Made by a program: the position numbers and the translations under genes. Shown here piece after piece: positions 1-5,104 of a stretch of 6,560 nt of DNA. The DNA comes from an uncultured Planctomycetaceae bacterium (GTDB lineage: Bacteria; Planctomycetota; Planctomycetia; Pirellulales; JACPPG01). The stretch spans positions 1 through 6,560 of the forward strand of contig CAMFLN010000177.1 in assembly GCA_945957305.1 (NCBI GenBank). Direction: 5' to 3'. Each line of letters starts with the position of its first letter. Position 1 is the stretch's first letter. Below the pieces are notes generated by a model, which did no database searches, was not told the DNA's origin, and saw only the letters and a program-made list of their open reading frames with translations.

Positions 1-450
1 ACGGCGCAGATCATCGAAAGCCTCTGGCCCGAGGACCGCGGAACAGAGGCCGGAACTATAGGTGACGACAAGATTACGCAGGAAGGCACGGCGTTACTTG
101 ACGCGCTGCGCAAGATTACGCCCCACGATGAAGGGCAGCAAACGCTCAAATCGGGAGCGATGCAATTGAGCACCGAGCTGGCGCGCGATCGCTGGCGTCT
201 GAGCCAAACGACCGAGGGATCATTGCCACGTCCGTTCCTGGTGGTGCTGGCCTTCTGGCTGGCGGTGCTGTTCGGCAGCTTCGGCCTGTTTTCACCGCGC
301 AACGCCCTGACCATGGCGGCGCTATTGGTGTGCGCGGCATCGGTCGCTTGTGCCGTGTTCCTGATTGTCGATCTTGATCAGCCCTTTGACGGCCTGGTCA
401 AGGTTCCCAGCACGTCGCTACGCGACGCCCTGTCGAAGCTGGGCAGGTAG
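1..450 (+). CDS. DUF4239 (bestrophin-like) membrane protein, C-terminal part
   Basis: The frame is open from base 1 to the TAG at 448-450, giving 149 residues with no start in view, so the gene begins upstream. The visible part has a soluble helical stretch (about 1-230), including IESLWPED and LRKITPHDEG. Two hydrophobic helices follow: one at about 232-291 beginning PFLVVLAFWL, and one at about 307-375 covering ALLVCAASVACAVFLIV. The loop GLFSPRNA lies between them, and the end reads DLDQPFDGL ... LRDALSKLGR. This pattern (a PFLVVL.FWL helix, F.PRN, a second helix, then LD.PF.GL and an LG(R/Q) terminus) is what I recall of DUF4239, which is distantly related to bestrophin anion channels. 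Transport activity has not been shown for the family as far as I know, so the function is left open. The ATG at 160 is internal, because family similarity continues upstream of it. Confidence 0.85.
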   Translation, partial: TAQIIESLWPEDRGTEAGTIGDDKITQEGTALLDALRKITPHDEGQQTLKSGAMQLSTELARDRWRLSQTTEGSLPRPFLVVLAFWLAVLFGSFGLFSPRNALTMAALLVCAASVACAVFLIVDLDQPFDGLVKVPSTSLRDALSKLGR

Positions 451-488
451 CAAGTCATTCCCGATTTTATTCGTTAAGGACTATTGGC

Positions 489-1913
489 ATGAATAGCGTT
501 GTGAGAACAGCTGTCGTCTGGTTGGCGGCGATCGTGTCGTGCGCCGCACCTTTGCCCGTTGGCGCAAGCGAGCCGAACGTCGCAGCCCTCGCCGATGCAA
601 TCGAGGCCTACATCTACGGCTATCCTTTGGTCACGATGGAGATGACGCGGCGCGTCATGACCAATGTCGCGGCTCCCGCCGGCAGTCATGCACCGATGGG
701 ACACTTGCTGCGCATGCGGAAGTATCCCAGCGCCGCGTTCCGCGACGTGACCGCGCCCAATGCCGATACGCTGTACACCACCGCCTGGCTGGACGTGGGG
801 CGGGAGCCGTGGATTCTGAGCTTGCCGGAAGCGCACGACCGCTACTATTTGTTCCCAATGCTCGATGGTTGGACCAATGTCTTCGAGGTTCCCGGGAAAC
901 GCACGACCGGAACGGGGCCGCAGAAATACGCCATTACCGGGCCGGGTTGGCAGGGGAAGCTACCGTCAGGCGTGAAGGAGTACAAATCTCCCACCGCCCT
1001 CGTTTGGCTGCTGGGGCGTATTTACTGCACAGGCACGGCCGAGGATTACGCCGCGGTCCACAAGCTGCAGGACGAAATCTCTCTGGTCCCGCTCAGTTCC
1101 TATAGCAAGCCGTACTCGCCCCCGGCGGGCAAGGTCGATCCCACGATCGACATGAAAACCGCGGTGCGCGAGCAGGTCAACTCGCTCAGCGCGGAAAAGT
1201 ATTTCGATCTGCTCGCCCAATTGATGAAAGACAATCCGCCGGCCGAAGCGGATAAACCGCTGCTGGCAAAAATGGCCAAGCTCGGTATCGTCCCCGGCCA
1301 GCCGTTCGATGGCAGCAAGTTGAGCAAGATCGAGAGAGAGGCGTTCTCGAAAGTGCCCAAGATAGCCAACGAAAAAATCATGTTGTGGATGAAAGAGGGG
1401 ATCGTGGCCGGTGATATGAAACTGGTAAACGGTTGGCTGTTTACAACCAAGACCGGCAACTACGGCACGAACTATCGGCAGCGTGCGCTGATCACGGCCA
1501 TCGGACTGGGCGCCAACCGCCCGCAGGACGCCGTCTATCCGACTTCCACCGGTCCGCGCGCTCTGGCGACGTACTCGGGCGCGAAGAAATATGTGATGCA
1601 CTTCCCGAAAGGAGAGCTGCCGCCGGTCCAGGGCTTCTGGTCGCTGACGATGTACGACAAGAATTATTTCTTTGTGGCGAATCCGCTGGATCGGTACAGC
1701 ATCAGCGCCCGTCAGAATCTGCAAGCCAATGCTGACGGTTCGGTCGACCTGTACGTGCAACATGAAAGCCCGGGGGCGGATAAGGAATCGAACTGGCTGC
1801 CGGCTCCCCAGGACGAATTTATTCTGATGATGCGCCTCTACTGGCCGCAAGAGACAGCCCCCTCGATCATTGACGGCACTTGGCAGATACCCGAAGTCAA
1901 GCCGGTCGATTAG
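489..1913 (+). CDS. Exported DUF1254/DUF1214 domain protein
   Basis: A complete 474-residue protein. The ATG at 489 is preceded by AAGGA at 476-480, 8 nt upstream, which supports this start. Residues 1-26 look like a signal peptide: R6, then the hydrophobic run VVWLAAIVSCAAPLP, with likely cleavage after VGA. The mature protein is therefore periplasmic or surface-exposed. The DUF1254 domain lies at about 36-185, with YIYGYPLVTM (41-50), NADTLYTTAWLDV (91-103) and RYYLFPMLDGWTNVF (118-132). The DUF1214 domain lies at about 340-455, with GFWSLTMYD (382-390), NPLDRYSI (398-405), DGSVDLYVQ (416-424) and MRLYWP (448-453). A linker with TGNYGTNYRQRA (322-333) joins them. Both domains in this order and at this length are normal for the family. 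No enzymatic activity is established that I can name. The gene starts 38 nt after the DUF4239 gene and may be co-transcribed with it. Confidence 0.93.
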   Translation: MNSVVRTAVVWLAAIVSCAAPLPVGASEPNVAALADAIEAYIYGYPLVTMEMTRRVMTNVAAPAGSHAPMGHLLRMRKYPSAAFRDVTAPNADTLYTTAWLDVGREPWILSLPEAHDRYYLFPMLDGWTNVFEVPGKRTTGTGPQKYAITGPGWQGKLPSGVKEYKSPTALVWLLGRIYCTGTAEDYAAVHKLQDEISLVPLSSYSKPYSPPAGKVDPTIDMKTAVREQVNSLSAEKYFDLLAQLMKDNPPAEADKPLLAKMAKLGIVPGQPFDGSKLSKIEREAFSKVPKIANEKIMLWMKEGIVAGDMKLVNGWLFTTKTGNYGTNYRQRALITAIGLGANRPQDAVYPTSTGPRALATYSGAKKYVMHFPKGELPPVQGFWSLTMYDKNYFFVANPLDRYSISARQNLQANADGSVDLYVQHESPGADKESNWLPAPQDEFILMMRLYWPQETAPSIIDGTWQIPEVKPVD

Positions 1914-1925
1914 AGCGGTCGGCGT

Positions 1926-1944
1926 AGCAACTTGTTGTTGCTTT
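1926..1944 (+). terminator. Possible intrinsic terminator after the DUF1254 gene
   Basis: AGCAAC (1926-1931) and GTTGCT (1937-1942) form a perfect 6-bp stem with a TTGTT loop. A T-rich stretch (TTATTGTCGTCATTCTTC) follows directly. It sits 13 nt after the stop codon at 1911-1913 and well before the kinase start. The stem is short and only half GC, and the T run is broken, so this is a weak example. Confidence 0.4.
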
Positions 1945-2018
1945 ATTGTCGTCATTCTTCGTTTCCCGGACGGTTGATGGCTGTCTCGTGTGGTGATTGC
2001 CCAAAAGGGCGCCGATAA

Positions 2019-3716
2019 ATGTCTGCCGAACGTTCCCCCGACCAGCGAACGATACGGCCCGATGTCACGATGGACTTCGGCTTACAGGGGCCCCCGTCGT
2101 CGCAGCCGGCGCACACGATGGCGGACACCAGCGGCGCCGGGCTCGATAAGGACACAAACGCCGTCGACGATCTCGCGACCAGGACAGCGCCGGCCGAGGC
2201 CACGTCGAAAACGCTCAAGCGAATCGCTTCCTACGAGATTGTCAGCGAGATCGGCCGTGGTGGCATGGGGGTCGTTTACCAGGCCCGTGACCCACGACTT
2301 AAACGGACCGTCGCCCTGAAGGTCATTCTCGCGGGGGGTCATGCGGGCGAGGTGGAGCTGGCTCGCTTTCAGATCGAAGCCGAAGCTGTGGCGCGGTTGA
2401 AACACCAAAACTTCGTGCAGATTTACGAAGTGGGCGCCGATGAAGGATTACCGTTTCTGGCTCTGGAATACTGTGCCGGCGGCAGTCTCGAAGACCGCAT
2501 TCTGGCCTCTGTGCAGACGCCGAGGGAATCGGCCGCACTAATCGCCAAGCTGGCCGCAGCCATGCACCATGCTCACCAGGTCGGCGTGATTCATCGGGAT
2601 TTGAAGCCGGGGAACATTCTCTTCGACAACGCCGGTGAACCCAAAATCACCGACTTCGGACTCGCCAAGCGCGTCGGCGAAGATGACAGCCATACCAGAA
2701 CGGTCTCGGTGATGGGCAGCCTCGGCTACATGTCGCCCGAACAGGCGAGCGGCCACACTCGTGATGCCACACCCGCGGTCGATGTCTATGCGCTGGGGGC
2801 GATTCTGTACCGACTGCTCACAGGCAAGACTCCGTTTGAAGGATCGTCGACCGCAGAGTCCCTGCAGCTAGTGATCAATGGAGTGCCGGTTGCCATCAGG
2901 CGGCTGCGCCCCTCGTGTCCCCGCGACCTGGAAACCATTTGCCTGAAGTGCCTGGAAAAACTACCGGCCAACCGTTATCACACGGCCGAGGAACTGGCTG
3001 ACGATCTGAATCGCTTCCTGCGCGGCGAGCCGATTACAGCCCGCGCGGCCAGCCCCGTGGAACAACTGGCAAGTTGGTCACGTCGTAATCCACTGCCTAC
3101 GACCATCGCCATTGGCGGTGTGATGATGCTGGCGACCCTGGCGGGCGCCATGGCTTTGACAACGTATCGCAATTATCGCGCGATCGAATCGATTCAACAC
3201 CGCGAGATGCGCGTGCAGGAACTACGCGGCAGGATCCTGTATCTGGACGAAGTATTAACCGGTTCATGCTCGCTGGCGGCCGTGACGGGCGAACCGCGGT
3301 GGCAGGAAAGGTATACGCGTTTTCTGCCCGAGCTCGACTCGGCCATCAATGAGGCAACAGCGCTCGTGCCCGAGGCCCGGTCACAGTTGGCCGACGTCGA
3401 TGGTGCGAACAGTGCCTTGGTTCGGCTCGAAGACCAGGCCTTCGCCCTGGTGCGCGAGCGGCACCTGGACGAAGCCTGGCAACTGTTGAACGGTGACGAG
3501 TATCGGCGTAATAAAAACGAATACGCCCAGGGACTGGCTTCCTTCTCGGACCGACTGCAAAAACACTCCGAGACCGCGATCGAGGCGGCACACCGCGAGG
3601 CGATGGGATTTTTGATCGCGGCAATCAGCTTGGGAACCGTGGCCGCGCTCATTTTGCTGGTCGGCGCGTACAGCATGTTTCGCATGTTGCGGCAACGCTC
3701 TGCGGCCGCAGGTTAA
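2019..3716 (+). CDS. Transmembrane Hanks-type Ser/Thr protein kinase with C-terminal extracytoplasmic sensor
   Basis: A complete 565-residue protein. An in-frame TAA at 2016-2018 abuts the ATG at 2019, so the start cannot lie further upstream; AAAAGGG (2003-2009) is a plausible ribosome binding site. Residues 1-70 are polar and probably disordered. The kinase domain (about 72-335) is intact: glycine loop GRGGMG (79-84), VALK lysine K101, helix-C glutamate E120, HRDLKPGN (192-199, catalytic D194), DFG (212-214), activation segment with T226, T228 and S230, SPE (239-241), and DVYALG (255-260). It is an RD kinase, so activation-loop phosphorylation is expected. The planctomycete-type tail (FLRGEPI, RRNP) runs to 359. 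TM1 is at 361-380 and TM2 at about 531-554. The roughly 150 residues between them are helical and probably extracytoplasmic, and only about ten residues follow TM2. That region (LYLDEVLTGS, GEPRWQERYTRF, EDQAFALVRE) resembles an unnamed four-helix sensor I recall from bacterial histidine kinases and GGDEF proteins. The likely role is phosphorylating cytoplasmic Ser/Thr targets in response to an external signal; ligand and targets are unknown. Confidence 0.95.
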   Translation: MSAERSPDQRTIRPDVTMDFGLQGPPSSQPAHTMADTSGAGLDKDTNAVDDLATRTAPAEATSKTLKRIASYEIVSEIGRGGMGVVYQARDPRLKRTVALKVILAGGHAGEVELARFQIEAEAVARLKHQNFVQIYEVGADEGLPFLALEYCAGGSLEDRILASVQTPRESAALIAKLAAAMHHAHQVGVIHRDLKPGNILFDNAGEPKITDFGLAKRVGEDDSHTRTVSVMGSLGYMSPEQASGHTRDATPAVDVYALGAILYRLLTGKTPFEGSSTAESLQLVINGVPVAIRRLRPSCPRDLETICLKCLEKLPANRYHTAEELADDLNRFLRGEPITARAASPVEQLASWSRRNPLPTTIAIGGVMMLATLAGAMALTTYRNYRAIESIQHREMRVQELRGRILYLDEVLTGSCSLAAVTGEPRWQERYTRFLPELDSAINEATALVPEARSQLADVDGANSALVRLEDQAFALVRERHLDEAWQLLNGDEYRRNKNEYAQGLASFSDRLQKHSETAIEAAHREAMGFLIAAISLGTVAALILLVGAYSMFRMLRQRSAAAG

Positions 3717-3731
3717 GCAGCGTGCGCGTCC

Positions 3732-3750
3732 GGGGCGTGTAGTGTGCCCC
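3732..3750 (+). terminator. GC hairpin just after the kinase stop codon
   Basis: GGGGC (3732-3736) pairs with GCCCC (3746-3750) across a 9-nt loop, starting 16 nt after the kinase stop codon. The position suits transcript end formation, but no U-tract follows, so it may only stabilise the 3' end or be chance. Confidence 0.25.
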
Positions 3751-3863
3751 ACTCGCTCGTCCCTCCAGATCGAAACCACGGCACGTGTTGATCCTCAAAG
3801 AAACCGCGGTGGGCAACGATTGCGCCAACGCGGCATCGGCTGAAAATCGGCAATGTTCGGCGA

Positions 3864-3883
3864 TGCGTCGGTCCTCCGTCGCA
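3864..3883. repeat. Compact inverted repeat (hairpin) in the kinase-gapR gap
   Basis: TGCGTCGG (3864-3871) and CCGTCGCA (3876-3883) form a hairpin of seven GC-rich pairs with one T-T mismatch and a TCCT loop. No T-run follows it. It could be an RNA structural element, a protein binding site, or a chance palindrome in GC-rich DNA. No similar copy was noticed elsewhere in the window. Confidence 0.4.
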
Positions 3884-4053
3884 CGAGAGTGTCGGCTGCG
3901 GCGGTCGCGCTCGGTAGCACGAATTGAGCGATTAAAGCAGATGGCAAGCGTCGACGCATTTGCTCGCGGAATTGATGCGATTTCTGCCGAGAACTATCTG
4001 GCGCCGAGCTGAGCCAAGATTTGCCTGCCAAGAATTGCCGATTCTACCACCCG

Positions 4054-4059
4054 TAGGAG
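4054..4059 (+). promoter_or_regulatory. Strong Shine-Dalgarno site of the gapR-like gene
   Basis: TAGGAG lies 6 nt before the ATG at 4066. It is the best anti-Shine-Dalgarno match in the window and fixes the start. The contrast with the sensor gene at 5105, which has none, suggests efficient translation of this small protein. Confidence 0.75.
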
Positions 4060-4065
4060 TAACTC

Positions 4066-4356
4066 ATGAGCATTGCCGAACCCACCGCGAACCCTGCCGC
4101 CATCGTTGCCGAAGAGTTATTGGGAGTGATCGAGCGAATCGAGCGGCTGGAATCGAAGAAGGCCGCGTTGGCTGGCGATATTCGCGACGTGTTCGCCGAG
4201 GCCAAGGGGTGCGGATTCGACGTCAAGGCGATCCGCGAAATCATCAAGATCCGAAAAGTCGAGGCGGCCGTGCGCGAGGAGCAGGAGATGATCGTCGAGG
4301 TCTACAAGCGCGCGCTGGGCATGGCAACCGACCCAGACGAGAGTGATGCTGCGTGA
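4066..4356 (+). CDS. gapR: GapR/DUF2312 family nucleoid-associated DNA-binding protein
   Basis: A 96-residue protein ending at TGA 4354-4356, close to the roughly 90 residues usual for the family. The core (about 16-87) is a helical, heptad-like segment, RIERLESKKAALAGDI (24-39), followed by the family signature DVFAEAKGCGFDVKAIREII (41-60) and then KIRK (61-64) and EVYKRALGM (78-86). Caulobacter GapR has the same order: RIERLE, then VYAEAKGNGFDVK, then RIRKQD, then LYLSALG. In that bacterium GapR forms a coiled-coil tetramer that clamps overtwisted DNA ahead of replication and transcription and stimulates topoisomerases. The basic residues on the helices that meet DNA (K54, R57, K61, R63, K64) are kept here. 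Cys49 replaces the usual Asn of KGNGFD. The N-terminal 15 and C-terminal 10 residues are divergent and acidic or polar. The gene stands alone, 349 nt after the kinase and 748 nt before the next gene. The family is well known in alphaproteobacteria and some phages, so its presence next to a planctomycete-type kinase is notable. The family call is confident; a conserved role is inferred. Confidence 0.9.
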   Translation: MSIAEPTANPAAIVAEELLGVIERIERLESKKAALAGDIRDVFAEAKGCGFDVKAIREIIKIRKVEAAVREEQEMIVEVYKRALGMATDPDESDAA

Positions 4357-4660
4357 GCCCGGTTTTACCCGAATCGCGCGACAGGCGCAACTTTCGATGT
4401 GGATCGCCCCGGCGCCGACTCGCGGCAGAACTCGCTCAACTTTGCAACGTCCAACCACACCGCAGATAACGCAGTGTTGTGCAGGGTGAGAATCCTTTGC
4501 CCTTCGTAAAGTGCACGAGTAAAGAGAACATCCTTGTCGACAGAAATGGCATGCCGGCATATCGCGGACGCGCATTGTCCGGGTAACAAGTCCGGAAAGA
4601 TATACCGATCGACACTCTGCGAAGCATGAAAATGTTTAACCGGCAGCTCGAACAAGTTCC

Positions 4661-4683
4661 TTACCATGGAACCGGTTTACCAT
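4661..4683. repeat. Short direct repeat around an 8-bp palindrome
   Basis: TTACCAT occurs at 4661-4667 and again at 4677-4683, 16 bp apart. The palindrome AACCGGTT (4670-4677) lies between them, and TTTAACCGG is nearby at 4635-4643. The arrangement resembles an operator but is short enough to be chance, and no adjacent gene start is supported. Confidence 0.25.
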
Positions 4684-5031
4684 AGTTGGCGCGTAAATGG
4701 CGTGCGCCGGTGTGAAAATCAATCGCCGCGAAATCCTGGTTCACGAGAGCAAGCGGCGCGGCCGTCGCAATTGACGCGACAGTTTCCGAGTGAGTGTCGA
4801 GAATTCAGCAGGCGGCAGCGATTGGACACGATCGGTCGATGCGCCACCGCGGCGAGCTGCCGTGCTTGCGTATCGACAATGGTCATATGGCCGTTTCATG
4901 CGACACGTTTGGCGATGAACTAACGCCAGACTGAGCGTTTTGGCACACTCTGAAGCTTTCCTGAGCGGCCACGCCCCCCGATAGATCGAAAACCCGAGAC
5001 GGCGGCTAGGTTTTTCCTACTATTTCCTCGG

Positions 5032-5039
5032 CCCCCCCC
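5032..5039. repeat. C8 homopolymer tract upstream of the sensor gene
   Basis: Eight consecutive C residues lie 65 nt before the sensor gene's ATG. A C6 run lies about 58 nt further upstream at 4974-4979. A tract of this length can slip during replication, and in an upstream region it could alter regulatory spacing. No variant evidence is available from one sequence. Confidence 0.5.
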
Positions 5040-5048
5040 TTCAACAGG

Positions 5049-5078
5049 TTAAGATTACGAGAGGCAGTGATCTATTTT
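5049..5078 (+). promoter_or_regulatory. Weak sigma70-like promoter candidate for the sensor gene
   Basis: TTAAGA (5049-5054) and TATTTT (5073-5078) each match four of six consensus positions and are separated by 18 nt. The start codon is 26 nt downstream. Matches of this quality are common by chance, and the housekeeping promoter consensus of this organism is unknown. Confidence 0.2.
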
Positions 5079-5090
5079 CGACCAGCCTCT
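5060..5090. repeat. Inverted repeat AGAGGC/GCCTCT before the sensor start
   Basis: AGAGGC (5060-5065) and GCCTCT (5085-5090) are perfect 6-bp arms 19 nt apart, ending 14 nt before the ATG at 5105 and overlapping the candidate -10. The spacing fits a dimeric regulator site, or a leader hairpin that could limit ribosome access. Either reading is an inference. Confidence 0.3.
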
Positions 5091-5104
5091 AACTTGCTTG
5101 GTTT

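Larger units (their letters stand above)
3717..4065. other. Intergenic region between kinase and gapR-like gene, no gene seen
   Basis: These 349 nt contain no ORF that I can support. The longest + strand frame (GTG at 3785 to 4012) has no ribosome binding site and encodes an Arg/Ser/Ala-rich sequence with no family resemblance. The overlapping minus-strand frame looks equally random. The region holds two small hairpins (3732-3750 and 3864-3883) and the gapR-like gene's ribosome binding site at its right end. A promoter for that gene presumably lies here, but no convincing -35/-10 pair stands out. Confidence 0.6.
4357..5104. other. Long intergenic region, no supported gene
   Basis: These 748 nt hold no ORF that I recognise. 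The forward frame 4666-4923 and the reverse frame 4365-4667 (100 residues from an ATG at 4667) both lack a Shine-Dalgarno site and match no family I know. Hand counts give G+C of about 52% at 4441-4500 and about 47% at 4601-4660, lower than the neighbouring genes look. No clear terminator follows the gapR-like gene. Small structures include a 5-bp hairpin GTCGC/GCGAC (4764-4780), GGCGC/GCGCC (4688-4708), the TTACCAT pair (4661-4683), a C8 tract (5032-5039) and an inverted repeat (5060-5090). It may hold the sensor gene's promoter, an unrecognised small RNA, or decayed sequence. Confidence 0.6.

Noticed and set aside
70..120. Repeated AAGATTACG (70-78 and 112-120)
   Set aside because: Both copies fall in the same codon phase of the DUF4239 gene, encoding Lys-Ile-Thr; this looks like chance and not a regulatory repeat.
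539..1105. 188-codon forward frame overlapping the DUF1254 gene
   Set aside because: Arg/His/Ala-rich translation typical of a frame-shifted shadow. The overlapping frame has a signal peptide, conserved motifs and a ribosome binding site.
966..1955. Reverse-strand open frame of 329 codons
   Set aside because: It lies antisense to the clearly recognised DUF1254/DUF1214 gene. Long antisense frames are expected opposite GC-rich genes, and its translation has no family resemblance.
3785..4012. Possible 75-residue gene after the kinase (GTG start)
   Set aside because: No ribosome binding site, Arg/Ser/Ala-rich composition, no recognisable motif, and equally long frames on the other strand.
4365..4667. 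Possible 100-residue reverse-strand gene
   Set aside because: More protein-like than the other frames here, but it has no ribosome binding site and no family match, so it is kept only as part of the intergenic finding.
4666..4923. Possible 85-residue gene in the long intergenic region
   Set aside because: No Shine-Dalgarno sequence; the Arg/Ser/Cys-scattered translation has no hydrophobic core pattern or known motif.
4940..4956. Sigma54-like promoter (TTGGCAC ... GC)
   Set aside because: The GG (4942-4943) and GC (4955-4956) elements are 11 nt apart, but sigma54 promoters require 10, and the TTGC element is not matched.
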